From NCBI RefSeq assembly GCF_011742165.1, contig NZ_JAAQTO010000028.1, positions 124,001-188,000 of the forward strand: a stretch of 64,000 nt of DNA. Direction: 5' to 3'. This document shows positions 42,822-51,625 of this stretch, in pieces. The DNA is from Billgrantia bachuensis. Lineage in GTDB: Bacteria > Pseudomonadota > Gammaproteobacteria > Pseudomonadales > Halomonadaceae. Position 1 is the stretch's first letter, and the number at the start of each line of letters is the position of its first letter. The translations under genes and the position numbers were made by a program. The notes under the pieces were generated by a model, which worked only from the letters and a program-made list of their open reading frames with translations, searched no databases and was not told the DNA's origin.

Positions 42822-44351
42822 TCAACTCGCCCGTGGCGCAGGGGCGGCGTTTGTTGCAGTCATGCCAGCCGCGGCGCCCAGGTCGGTCGCGATGGCTTCG
42901 CCTTGTTCCTTCCAGAGCTGGCGCTCTTCCTCGCTGGCTCGCGGTGAGAACAGGCCGGTCTGCGCATAGATCAGGCCGATTACCGGCGACAGCCAGCAGG
43001 CGAAGGCCAGCGGGATGTAGAGCAGGTTCTCGACGTTGCCGTCGGCGATACCCAGTGCCAGGGCACTGATCACGAAGGCGCCGCCGGCGTTCCAAGGGAT
43101 CAGAGGCGAGATGAGCGTGCCGCCTTCCTCGATGGCGCGCGACAGGTTCAGTGTCGAATAGCCCATGCCGCGGTAGGTGGGGGCATACATGCGGCCGGGC
43201 AGGGCAATGGAGAGGTAGGGGTCGCCGGCGACCAGGTTGGTGGAAACCGAGGTCAGGACGGCCGAGGTCTGAAGCCCGGCGAAGCTGCTTACCTTGGTCA
43301 TGATGGCGCGAATGATCGCCTCCAGGCAGCCGGTCTTTTCCAACGCACCGCCGAAGCCCAGCGCGATGAGCACCAGCGAGATGGTCCACATCATCGACTG
43401 AATGCCGCCGCGGTTGAGCAGGCTGTCGATGGCTGCGACGCCGCTGTCGATCGAATAGCCGCTGTTGGCATAGGTCAATACGTCATGTACCCCGACTCCC
43501 TGCACGACCATGGCGGTAACCGCACCGGCCAGGGCGCCGGCGAACAGCGACGGGATGGGCGGCATGCGCTTGACCGCGAGCACGATGACCAGCACCGCCG
43601 GCAGCAGCAGCCAGGCCGAGATGGTGAAGTTCGCCTGCAACGCTGCCGTGATGGCATCGATCCGATCGAATGAGGCGGAGTTATCGTCGATCAGGGTGAA
43701 ACCAGCGCCGAGATAGATGGCGAAGGCGATCAGCATTGCCGGGATGGTCGTCGGCATCATGTTCTTGATGTGCGAGAACACGTCCGTTCCGGTGACCGCC
43801 GGGGCAAGATTGGTGGTATCCGACAGCGGCGAGACCTTGTCGCCGAAGAAGGCGCCCGATACTACCGCGCCGGCGGTCCAGTACATCGGAATGTCGAAGC
43901 CGGCGCCGATGCCCATCAGGGCCAGGCCGACCGTACCGACGGTACCCCAGGAGGTACCCAGCGCCAGCGACACGAACGAGCAGAGCAGCATGGCCGCTGC
44001 CAGGAAGATGGTCGGCGAGAGAATCGTCAGGCCGTAGTAGATCAGGGTCGGCACCGTGCCGCTGGCGATCCACACGCCGATGATCATGCCGACGCAGATC
44101 AGTACCGAGACGGAGGGCAGCGACACGTGAATGACGTGGAAGACGCCCTCTTCGATCTGCTTCCAGCGGAAGCCGAGCTTGACCCCTACCAGCGCCGTGA
44201 TCGCCAAACCGATGGCCAGCGGGATATGGGGAGTGAAATCGCCGAAATAGAACAGTTGCACCGCCAGTACCAGCAGTGTCAGGACGACGGGAGTCAGCGC
44301 CAGCAACAGGCCTGGCTGCTTGTAAGTCTTTGGATCCTTTGGACTTGTCAT
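42822..44351 (-). CDS. NhaC-family transporter (Na+/H+ antiporter type)
   Basis: 509-residue inner-membrane protein with about 12 hydrophobic segments. Family motifs: SVLICVGMIIGVWIASGTVPTLIYYGL (in parts), SLALGTSWGTVGTVGLALMG, and GAFFGDKVSPLSDTTNLAPAVTG. Annotated by homology as NhaC, an electroneutral or electrogenic Na+/H+ antiporter, useful in a halophile. NhaC-family proteins also include malate/lactate exchangers and predicted lysine transporters (LysW), and the neighbours here are lysine-catabolic genes. So amino-acid transport is a real alternative. A structured leader precedes it. Confidence 0.88.
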   Translation of the reverse strand: MTSPKDPKTYKQPGLLLALTPVVLTLLVLAVQLFYFGDFTPHIPLAIGLAITALVGVKLGFRWKQIEEGVFHVIHVSLPSVSVLICVGMIIGVWIASGTVPTLIYYGLTILSPTIFLAAAMLLCSFVSLALGTSWGTVGTVGLALMGIGAGFDIPMYWTAGAVVSGAFFGDKVSPLSDTTNLAPAVTGTDVFSHIKNMMPTTIPAMLIAFAIYLGAGFTLIDDNSASFDRIDAITAALQANFTISAWLLLPAVLVIVLAVKRMPPIPSLFAGALAGAVTAMVVQGVGVHDVLTYANSGYSIDSGVAAIDSLLNRGGIQSMMWTISLVLIALGFGGALEKTGCLEAIIRAIMTKVSSFAGLQTSAVLTSVSTNLVAGDPYLSIALPGRMYAPTYRGMGYSTLNLSRAIEEGGTLISPLIPWNAGGAFVISALALGIADGNVENLLYIPLAFACWLSPVIGLIYAQTGLFSPRASEEERQLWKEQGEAIATDLGAAAGMTATNAAPAPRAS

Positions 44352-44697
44352 GTCATTACCCTGGGGTTGATACGTGTTGCTTCATCTCGTTGTTTGATCG
44401 ATGTCCAGCCTGACGATCCAATATCTCAGGGATCGATAAGGTTCGGCTGGAATCGCCGGATATCCTCTTGGTCGGGCAATCATTTCCTCCCATGTTTTCC
44501 AGTTACAGCGACACCTTGCCATCGGCAGGTATTGCAGCGATCGATGTGCCGGCGGCATGGCCGCGGGGTGGCTCGTTATCGTTGTCACTTCCTGCTGGCC
44601 TTGCAGGCTCAGTATTGGCCAGAATGACTAGGAATAGGCTCCAAATAACGCTAGATTGTTTTCCTATTGGCCTTCTAAAACCCTATAAGTAGGCAAT
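44352..44697. other. 346-base divergent intergenic region between the NhaC-family gene and the Lrp-family gene
   Basis: No gene is supported here. It must carry the promoters of both genes. The NhaC side holds a two-tier stem (separate entry). A short GC-rich patch (44545-44570) and an AT-rich segment (44640-44690) next to the Lrp start are the only other visible features. I looked for a lysine riboswitch and did not find its conserved core. Confidence 0.5.
44405..44450 (-). ncRNA. Candidate structured 5' leader of the NhaC-family gene
   Basis: On the minus strand CCAGCC (44450-44445) pairs with GGCTGG (44410-44405), enclosing an asymmetric internal loop and a second stem CGATCC (44435-44430) with GGATCG (44419-44414) capped by a 10-base loop. 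It lies 54-99 bases before the start codon, in the expected 5' UTR. It does not match any riboswitch consensus I can recall. Confidence 0.4.
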
Positions 44698-45186
44698 ATG
44701 GCTACCAAGCTGGATCGCATCGATCGCCGTATCCTCTACCAACTGCAGGAGCATGGACGCCTTTCCATCGTCGAACTGGCCAGCCGGGTCAACCTCACCA
44801 AGACACCCTGTGCCCAGCGCGTGCGTCGGCTCGAGCAGGCCGGGATCATTCGCGGCTATCGAGCCGACCTGGACCCGGCCCAGCTCGGCGCCGGGCACGT
44901 ATTGGTGGTGCTGGTGACCATGGAAAAGACCAGTGAGGATGCCCTGGAGCGCTTCAACGCGGCCGTTCGCCTTATTCCCGAAGTGCAGGGCTGCTACATG
45001 GTGGCGGGGAATTTCGACTACTTGCTCAAGGTGAGGACCCACGACATCACTCATTACCGCGCCGTGCTCGTGCAGCAGATTGGCCGGCTGCCGAATGTTC
45101 ACCAGACGCACTCCTTCGTGGTGATGGAACTGGTCAAGGATGAAGTTACAGTACCGGTACCCATCGACGCCTTTCCCGAGCGGTAG
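44698..45186 (+). CDS. Lrp/AsnC-family transcriptional regulator
   Basis: 162-residue feast/famine regulator. The N-terminal helix-turn-helix (LDRIDRRILYQLQEHGRLSIVELASRVNLTKTPCAQRVRRLE in parts) is followed by the RAM ligand-binding domain (about 70-150: HVLVVLVTMEKTSEDALERF, GNFDYLLKVRTHDI). Members often sense an amino acid and control its catabolism. It lies between the NhaC-family gene (divergent) and amaA (convergent), so a lysine or pipecolate response is plausible but unproven. Confidence 0.92.
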   Translation: MATKLDRIDRRILYQLQEHGRLSIVELASRVNLTKTPCAQRVRRLEQAGIIRGYRADLDPAQLGAGHVLVVLVTMEKTSEDALERFNAAVRLIPEVQGCYMVAGNFDYLLKVRTHDITHYRAVLVQQIGRLPNVHQTHSFVVMELVKDEVTVPVPIDAFPER

Positions 45187-45219
45187 CTTTCCGATGTCTC
45201 CCTAGAGACCATGGCGGGC

Positions 45220-46500
45220 TCAGATCAATACACGCAGGCACTGTCCGGTGTGGTAGAGCGTGAATCCGCCTTCATAGCTGGAACTTCGCAGCGACCTGGC
45301 GCGTATCGGCTTGGGGGAGCGAATCGGCAGGGGCAGCGCGTCGTCGTCGCCGCTGATCAGGTACTGGGCAAAGCCCTTGCCTACCACGGTGCCGGTGGTA
45401 ATACCGCGGCCGTTGTAGCCCGACACTCCGAGTACCCCAGGCGCGAGTTCGAACAGGCGCAGCGTATGATCGGGCGTGAAACCGATTCGCCCGCTCCAAC
45501 TGCATTCCCACTCGATGCTGCCCAACTGGGGGAAGTAATGACGCTGGATGCGATTGGCCCAGCAGCGCAGGAAGGCGGCGGGCTTGCCGTCGCCCTTGCC
45601 CAGGCTGCCGAGGATCAAGCGACCCTCGGCGTCGCGGCGCATGCTGCTCAGCACCATTCGGGTATCCCAGGCGCCCTGACGCTCAGGCAGGATGTCGCCG
45701 GCCAGTTCCTCGGGTAGCGGCCGGGAGGCGACCTGGAAAAAAAAGCCGGGAAAGAAGTGATGACGAATTTCGTTCCAGCGATCCTCGGTGTAGGCATTGG
45801 TCGCAAGTACCAGACGCCGGGCCTTGACGCTGCCATGGGGGGTAGTAATCGACCAGTCTTCCCCCGTTCGGCTGACCCCGGTAGCGGCGCTGTGCGTGAA
45901 GAGGCGTGCCCCGACTGCCTGGGCGGCACGCGCCAGGCCGCGGGTATAGGCGTTAGGGTTCAGCGTGCCGGCGCGATGGTCGAGGAGGGCGCGGCGGATG
46001 CGCTGTGTGCCCACGAGCCGCTGGCAGTCGTCTGCCTCGAGCAACTCCACCGGGGCGCCGCGTCGCTGTAGCTGTTCCGCGCGGCGTGCCAACTCCTGAT
46101 CGCCCTTGCCGTTGTGGGCGAGGTGCAACGTGCCGGTGCGGGTCGCCTGGCATTCGATTCCATGTCGCTCGATCAACGAGAAGACGAGCGCTGGCGCGCC
46201 GCCAAGAATGGAGTTGGCGCGTTCGCCGATCTCCTCGCCAAGAACCTCGACTATGTCGTCCGGCGGAATCCACAAGCCCGCATTGACCAGCCCGACGTTG
46301 CGCCCCGAAGCGCCACTGGGCACGTCGCCCGCTTCGATCAGGGTCACGCTGATGCCGGCTTCGGCCAGGTGCAGGGCGGTGCTGAGTCCGGTAATGCCGC
46401 CGCCGATCACCAGCACATCGGTAGTGTGGTCGCCCTGCAACTTTCCCAGATCGAGGGGCGGCTCCGGTGAGGTGTCGTGCCAGAGACAGCGTTCCTGCAT
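45220..46500 (-). CDS. amaA: FAD-dependent L-pipecolate oxidase (AmaA-like)
   Basis: 426-residue DAO-family flavoprotein. The FAD-binding Rossmann loop is VIGGGITGLSTALHLAEAG at about 31-49, with the C-terminal GVSGYNGRGITTGTVVGK that closes the flavin site. By family alone it would be a glycine/amine oxidase-like protein. The next gene on the same strand, 73 bases upstream, is amaB, and a LysR gene follows, the same order as P. putida PP_5257-5259. So it most likely oxidises L-pipecolate to piperideine-6-carboxylate. Confidence 0.85.
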   Translation of the reverse strand: MQERCLWHDTSPEPPLDLGKLQGDHTTDVLVIGGGITGLSTALHLAEAGISVTLIEAGDVPSGASGRNVGLVNAGLWIPPDDIVEVLGEEIGERANSILGGAPALVFSLIERHGIECQATRTGTLHLAHNGKGDQELARRAEQLQRRGAPVELLEADDCQRLVGTQRIRRALLDHRAGTLNPNAYTRGLARAAQAVGARLFTHSAATGVSRTGEDWSITTPHGSVKARRLVLATNAYTEDRWNEIRHHFFPGFFFQVASRPLPEELAGDILPERQGAWDTRMVLSSMRRDAEGRLILGSLGKGDGKPAAFLRCWANRIQRHYFPQLGSIEWECSWSGRIGFTPDHTLRLFELAPGVLGVSGYNGRGITTGTVVGKGFAQYLISGDDDALPLPIRSPKPIRARSLRSSSYEGGFTLYHTGQCLRVLI

Positions 46501-46573
46501 GGTACCTCCCGTACTTGGAGCACTTGGAAAGGCCCCGGCGCAGCGCTGCGCCGAGGCCAGTGACGCGGCAGGC

Positions 46574-48067
46574 TCAATCGAACTTGATGCCCTGGGCGAG
46601 GGGGAGCTCCCGGGAGTAGTTCACGGTATTGGTCTGGCGGCGCATGTAGCTCTTCCACACGTCGGAGCCCGATTCGCGGCCGCCGCCGGTTTCCTTCTCG
46701 CCACCGAAGGCGCCGCCGATCTCCGCGCCGCTGGGGCCGATGTTGACGTTGGCGATGCCGCAATCGCTGCCCACCGCGGAGACGAAGGTTTCGGCTTCGC
46801 GTACGTCGGTGGTGAAGATGCAGGAAGAGAGCCCCTGGGGCACGTCGTTGTTCAGTGCAATGGCCTCACCGAGCTGCTCGTAGTCGATCACGTAGAGAAT
46901 CGGCGCGAAGGTTTCGTGCCGCACCAGGTCGTTCTGACCGTCGACCTCGACGATGGCCGGCGCCACGTAGTAGCCCTCGGGATACTGCTCGGCGAGCTGG
47001 CGCTGGCCGCCGAACACGCTAGCGCCCTGTTCGCGGGCCTGGGTCAGCACCTGCTGCATGGTGTCGAAGGCCTGGCGATCGATCAGTGGCCCGATCAGGT
47101 TGCCCTCGAGCGGGTTGCCGATGCTGATACCGGCATAAGCCTGCTTGAGGCGGGCCACGACGTCCTCCTTGATGGAGCGATGCACGACCAGACGGCGCAG
47201 GGTGGTACAGCGCTGCCCGGCGGTACCCACCGCCGAGAAGAGGATAGCGCGCACGGCCATGTCGAGATCGGCGCTGGGTGTGAGGATCATGGAGTTGTTG
47301 CCGCCCAGTTCGAGAATACTGCGGCCGAAGCGAGAGGCGACACGGGGGCCTACCTCTCGGCCCATGCGGGTGCTGCCGGTGGCGCTGATCAGAGGAACAC
47401 GGGGATCTTCGGTCAACTGCTCGCCAACGGCGCGCTCGCCCGTGATCACCTGGCTGAGATGCTGGGGTGCGTCGTCGCCGAATTCGGCCATGGCTCGCTC
47501 TAGCAGTGCCTGGCAGGCAAGGGCCGTGAGCGGCGTTTTTTCGGAGGGCTTCCATAACAGGCTGTCGCCACAGACCAGCGCCAGCGCCGCATTCCATGCC
47601 CAGGGGGCGACTGGGAAGTTGAAAGCGGTGATCAGCCCCACCGGGCCGAGCGGATGCCAGCTCTCGCGCATGTGATGCCCGGGGCGTTCGGAGGCAATGG
47701 TGAGACCGTAGAGCTGGCGCGACTGACCCACGGCCAGGTCGCAGATATCGATCATTTCCTGCACTTCGCCGAGCCCCTCCTGGAGAATCTTGCCGCACTC
47801 CCAGGTCACCAGGGCGCCCAGGTCCTCCTTGTGGCGGCGCAGCTGTTCGCCGAACAGGCGCACCAGTTCGCCACGGCGCGGGGCGGGCACCTGACGCCAG
47901 GCTTCGAAGGCCTGCTGGGCGTTGGCGATGGCCGTGTCGACCTCGTCGGAGGTGGCGATGCGCACGCGACCGATCTCGCTGCCATCGATGGGAGTGGAGA
48001 CCACGATCTCACCGTGCTGGTACTGTTCGGGCGCCACGCCGAGACGCTGCATCAGGGATTCGATCAT
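46574..48067 (-). CDS. amaB: L-2-aminoadipate-6-semialdehyde dehydrogenase (ALDH7 type)
   Basis: 497-residue NAD-dependent aldehyde dehydrogenase of the antiquitin (ALDH7) class. Catalytic Cys287 sits in GTAGQRCTTLRRLVVH, the general base Glu253 in ILELGGNNS, and Asn150 in ITAFNFPVAPW. It oxidises aminoadipate semialdehyde, in equilibrium with piperideine-6-carboxylate from AmaA, to 2-aminoadipate. That product feeds the aminotransferase-hglS pair 8 kb away. Upstream of amaA and divergent from a LysR gene. Confidence 0.92.
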   Translation of the reverse strand: MIESLMQRLGVAPEQYQHGEIVVSTPIDGSEIGRVRIATSDEVDTAIANAQQAFEAWRQVPAPRRGELVRLFGEQLRRHKEDLGALVTWECGKILQEGLGEVQEMIDICDLAVGQSRQLYGLTIASERPGHHMRESWHPLGPVGLITAFNFPVAPWAWNAALALVCGDSLLWKPSEKTPLTALACQALLERAMAEFGDDAPQHLSQVITGERAVGEQLTEDPRVPLISATGSTRMGREVGPRVASRFGRSILELGGNNSMILTPSADLDMAVRAILFSAVGTAGQRCTTLRRLVVHRSIKEDVVARLKQAYAGISIGNPLEGNLIGPLIDRQAFDTMQQVLTQAREQGASVFGGQRQLAEQYPEGYYVAPAIVEVDGQNDLVRHETFAPILYVIDYEQLGEAIALNNDVPQGLSSCIFTTDVREAETFVSAVGSDCGIANVNIGPSGAEIGGAFGGEKETGGGRESGSDVWKSYMRRQTNTVNYSRELPLAQGIKFD

Positions 48068-48186
48068 TCTTTCTCCTATCGTTATCGTCTATGAATATCG
48101 TGACTCCAAGTATTGCTAGCGTCGTAAAGCGGCAACAAGCGATGATTACGATACATATCATTCCTTAATTTCATGCTGTGAGTTTC

Positions 48187-49074
48187 ATGAGTCGACGACA
48201 CCTCCCTTCATTGGCCGGGCTGCAGTGTTTTGAAGCGGCGGCCCGTCACTTGAGCTTCACCCGCGCGGCGGACGAGCTGAGCCTGACCCAGAGCGCCGTG
48301 AGCAAGCAGGTCGCGCAGCTGGAATCGATCCTGGAGCACCCGCTGTTCCGGCGGATCCGACGGCGCCTGCACCTCACGCCCGAGGGGGCAATCTACCTGA
48401 GCGAGGCGCGCAAGATTCTCGCCCAGGTCGAGATGTCGACGCGCTACATGCAGTCCTATGGCGGAGACGCCGACGTGCTCAACGTTGCCACCCTGCCCAC
48501 CTTCGGAGCACGCTGGCTGATACCGCGGCTCAACGGCTTCCGTTTTCGGTATCCGAACATCAATCTCAATATCAGCAATCGCGTCGAGCCATTCGACATG
48601 CAGCAGGAGCGGGTGGAGGTGGCGTTCTTCTTCGGCCATGGCGCCTGGCCCAAGGCCGAGTGCATCAAGCTGCTCGACGAGGAGATCGTGCCGGTCTGCT
48701 CCCCGTTGGCGCTGGCAGGGATGAGCGTGAACGAGCCCTTGGCCCTGACCAGGCTGGTGCTGCTACAGAGCACCACCCGACCGGAGGCCTGGCACGACTG
48801 GTTCGATGCCCAGGGCCAGTACACCGAGCAGAGCTACCATGGGCCTCGCTTCGATACCTTCTATATGGCACTGCGGGCGGCACAGGCCGGCTGCGGTGTG
48901 GCCCTGGTGCCGCGCTTTCTCGCCCAGGAGGAGATCGACGAGGGCAAGCTGGTGGTTCCCTGGTCCTTCAGCCTTAAGAGCCGGGATGCCTACTACATGG
49001 CCTACCCCGAGCACATGGCCGATCTCTACAAGGTGCGTGCCTTCATCGACTGGATTGGCGAGCGAATTGCGTGA
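48187..49074 (+). CDS. LysR-family regulator (GcvA-like), divergent from amaB
   Basis: 295-residue LysR regulator of the GcvA subgroup: LPSLAGLQCFEAAARHLSFT, AADELSLTQSAVSKQVAQLE and an effector domain from about 90. Start placed at the ATG giving MSRRHLPSLAGL; a GTG three codons upstream is also possible and neither has a strong ribosome site. Its position matches P. putida PP_5259 next to amaB, so control of pipecolate/aminoadipate use is inferred. Confidence 0.9.
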   Translation: MSRRHLPSLAGLQCFEAAARHLSFTRAADELSLTQSAVSKQVAQLESILEHPLFRRIRRRLHLTPEGAIYLSEARKILAQVEMSTRYMQSYGGDADVLNVATLPTFGARWLIPRLNGFRFRYPNINLNISNRVEPFDMQQERVEVAFFFGHGAWPKAECIKLLDEEIVPVCSPLALAGMSVNEPLALTRLVLLQSTTRPEAWHDWFDAQGQYTEQSYHGPRFDTFYMALRAAQAGCGVALVPRFLAQEEIDEGKLVVPWSFSLKSRDAYYMAYPEHMADLYKVRAFIDWIGERIA

Positions 49075-49089
49075 GGCGGTAAACGGCAA

Positions 49090-49113
49090 GCGCCCCTGGC
49101 GGAGCAGGGGCGC
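49090..49113. terminator. GC-rich hairpin between convergent LysR and acyl-CoA synthetase genes
   Basis: Perfect 9-bp arms GCGCCCCTG (49090-49098) and CAGGGGCGC (49105-49113). The minus-strand flank TTGCCGTTTA is mildly T-rich. It is likely a shared terminator, though not a canonical one. Confidence 0.5.
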
Positions 49114-49148
49114 GGTGAGGGGCGGGCAAGTGCGGAGCCGCGATGCGT

Positions 49149-50852
49149 TCAGGCCAGGCCCAGCTCGTGGGTGGCTTCCTCGCGCATCTTGAACTTCTGG
49201 ATCTTGCCGGTGACGGTCATCGGAAACTCGTCGACGAACTTCACGTAGCGCGGAATCTTGTAGTGGGCGATCTTGCCCTTGCAGAACTCCTTGAGCTCGT
49301 CGGCACTGAGCTGTTGTCCATCTGCCAGCTTGACCCAGGCCATGACCTCTTCACCGTACTTCTCATCCGGCACGCCGATGACCTGCACGTCGGAGATGGC
49401 CGGGTGAGTGTAGAGGAAGTCCTCGATCTCGCGCGGGTAGATGTTCTCGCCGCCGCGGATGATCATGTCCTTGATGCGCCCGACGATGGCGATGTAGCCG
49501 TCCTCGTCCATGGTCGCCAGGTCGCCGGTGTGCATCCAGCCGGCGCTGTCGATCGACTTGGCGGTGGCCTCTTCATTGTTCCAATAGCCGAGCATCACAC
49601 TGTAGCCACGGGTGCACAGCTCACCGGTCTCGCCGCGCGGCACCACCGCTCCGGTTTCGGGGCTGACCAACTTGACCTCGAGGTGGGGGTGGATGGTGCC
49701 CACCGTGGTCACGCGCTTCTCCAGCGGAGCGTCGGTCTGGGTCTGGGTGCTGACCGGGCTGGTCTCGGTCATGCCGTAGCAGATGGTGACGTCTTCCATG
49801 TGCATCTTTTCGATGACCTTGCGCATTACTTCGATGGGGCAGATCGAGCCCGCCATGATACCGGTGCGCAGGGTGGAGAGGTCGTACTGGGCGAAGTTGG
49901 GGTGCTCCAGTTCGGCGATGAACATGGTCGGCACTCCATACAGCGCCGTGGCTTTCTCGTCGGCGACCGCCCTGAGAGTGGCTTCAGGCTCGAAGCCGTC
50001 GCCCGGGTAGATCATGGTGGCGCCGTGAGTCACGCAGCCCAGGTTGCCCATCACCATGCCGAAGCAATGGTAGAGCGGCACCGGGATCACCAGGCGGTCC
50101 TTTTCGCTGAAGCCCATGGTGCGGGCAACGAAGAAGCCGTTATTGAGAATGTTATGGTGAGAGAGCGTGGCCCCCTTGGGCGCCCCGGTGGTACCGGAGG
50201 TGTACTGAATATTGATCGGCTCGTCGAACTGCAGCGTGGCCTGGATCTCGGCCAGACGTTCGGCTGAAACCTCGTCGGCGTGCGCCAGCATGCTCTGCCA
50301 GCTGAACATGCCGGTCAGTGCACGCTCGGCGTCGAGGCACACCACGCGCTTGAGCTCGGGCAACTTGGCGGCCGAGAAGGTGGAGGGCGCACCCTCGCGC
50401 AGCTCCGGTGCCAGCTCGGCGAGGGTGGCGACATAGTCGGAGGTCTTGAATTGGCCCTGCAGGATCAGCGTCGAGGCGCCGGACTGCTTGAGTGCGTACT
50501 CCAGCTCGTGAGTGCGGTAGCTGGGGTTGATGTTGACCAGAATGGCGCCGATCTTCGCCGTGGCGAACTGGGTGATGGTCCACTCGGCGCAGTTGGGCGA
50601 CCAGATGCCCACCCGGTCGCCTTTCTTCACGCCCAGGGCGAGCATGGCACGGGCTGCCTGGTTGACCGCCTGCTGCAATTCCTTCCAGGTGTAGCGCAGA
50701 CCCTGATGCAGGCTGAGCAAGGCTTCGCCGTCGGGAAAGCGTGCTACCGTCGAGTCGAAGCAGTCGCCAATGGTTTCGCCCTTCAGCGGCGTGTCGCTGA
50801 TACCGCTGACGTAACTGTTCGGGACGCGTTCTTGAAGTGCTTGGCGTGTCAT
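49149..50852 (-). CDS. AMP-forming acyl-CoA synthetase
   Basis: 567-residue adenylate-forming enzyme activating a carboxylic acid to its CoA thioester. P-loop-like motif [48 protein letters not shown] (in parts), and the C-terminal catalytic lysine in [14 protein letters not shown]. The substrate cannot be read from sequence; the closest architecture is the medium-chain/branched acyl-CoA synthetases often clustered with LiuR regulons. It lies just downstream of liuR on the same strand, so branched-chain acids are likely substrates. Confidence 0.9.
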   Translation of the reverse strand: MTRQALQERVPNSYVSGISDTPLKGETIGDCFDSTVARFPDGEALLSLHQGLRYTWKELQQAVNQAARAMLALGVKKGDRVGIWSPNCAEWTITQFATAKIGAILVNINPSYRTHELEYALKQSGASTLILQGQFKTSDYVATLAELAPELREGAPSTFSAAKLPELKRVVCLDAERALTGMFSWQSMLAHADEVSAERLAEIQATLQFDEPINIQYTSGTTGAPKGATLSHHNILNNGFFVARTMGFSEKDRLVIPVPLYHCFGMVMGNLGCVTHGATMIYPGDGFEPEATLRAVADEKATALYGVPTMFIAELEHPNFAQYDLSTLRTGIMAGSICPIEVMRKVIEKMHMEDVTICYGMTETSPVSTQTQTDAPLEKRVTTVGTIHPHLEVKLVSPETGAVVPRGETGELCTRGYSVMLGYWNNEEATAKSIDSAGWMHTGDLATMDEDGYIAIVGRIKDMIIRGGENIYPREIEDFLYTHPAISDVQVIGVPDEKYGEEVMAWVKLADGQQLSADELKEFCKGKIAHYKIPRYVKFVDEFPMTVTGKIQKFKMREEATHELGLA

Positions 50853-50949
50853 CGTGTTACCCGTCTTGTTGTGGCAGTTTGCAAATAATCGGTTGCCGCT
50901 GGATGCCGATCACTGGGGCTGATACTGCAAGGACGCCGCGGCGTTTCGG

Positions 50950-51390
50950 TCAATTCTGGTCGAGGCGCTCCAGGACTTCGCGTGCGCGCATCTCCACGTC
51001 GTCGAGTTCACGCTGCATCAGGCGAATGTCCTCCAGCTGGCGCTCCATGTTGCTACGCTTGTCGGACAGAATCTCCAGCAAGCGCTTGAGCTGGCGCGCG
51101 TTGCCGTCGGGCATGGCGTCGTACATCTCGATGACCTCGCGAATCTCGGCCAGTGAGAAACCCAGCCGCTTGCCGCGCAGGGTCAGCTTGAGGCGAACGC
51201 GGTCCTTCTCATGATAGATGCGGGTCTGGCCACGGCGCTCCGGCGCCAGCAATCCTTCCTGTTCGTAGAAACGGATGGTGCGTGGCGTCACCTCGAACAT
51301 CCGGGCCAGTTCGCCGATGGAGTAGGTGCGGCGATGCCGGGACAGGCTGCCGTTGACCGCGAGTGTGGCTTCCGGTTTGGGTGTGCTCAT
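50950..51390 (-). CDS. liuR: MerR-family regulator of branched-chain amino-acid catabolism (LiuR-like)
   Basis: 146-residue MerR regulator. The winged helix spans about 22-90 (YSIGELARMFEVTPRTIRFY, then EQEGLLAPERRGQTRIY), and a long dimerisation coiled coil covers about 100-146 (KRSNMERQLEDIRLMQRELD). No metal-binding cysteines are present, excluding MerR/CueR-type sensors. It is flanked by an acyl-CoA synthetase and, divergently, by acyl-CoA dehydrogenase genes, and the gap contains a near-perfect LiuR box. AGGAAGG before the ATG supports the start. Confidence 0.88.
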   Translation of the reverse strand: MSTPKPEATLAVNGSLSRHRRTYSIGELARMFEVTPRTIRFYEQEGLLAPERRGQTRIYHEKDRVRLKLTLRGKRLGFSLAEIREVIEMYDAMPDGNARQLKRLLEILSDKRSNMERQLEDIRLMQRELDDVEMRAREVLERLDQN

Positions 51391-51460
51391 TGCTACCTTC
51401 CTATGTGTAGGGCGGGCCGTCGTGCGGTGTCTCGCCACGTAATCGCAACACTAGACGACG

Positions 51461-51476
51461 TTGACGTTAACGTAAA
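51461..51476. promoter_or_regulatory. LiuR box
   Basis: TTGACGTTAACGTAAA differs at one position from the palindromic LiuR motif TTTACGTTAACGTAAA. It lies between the divergent liuR and the valine-degradation operon, 70 bases before liuR and 150 before the dehydrogenase gene. Confidence 0.75.
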
Positions 51477-51625
51477 GTGGTTGTCGACCAAGGGATGTGT
51501 GCGGTAAAACCTAGCAAGTGCTAGGTTGGTCGGCATCAAGCGCTTTGCGTTTCCCTGGTCAGCGGCGGGGGCTGAGTCGCGCTTTGGCATGCGGCCTGAC
51601 AAACAAAACACACGAGGTTACCCGG

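Noticed and set aside
44352..44697. Lysine riboswitch before the NhaC-family gene
   Set aside because: The conserved L-box core and five-helix junction are not present, despite the suggestive gene context; only a small two-tier stem is seen.
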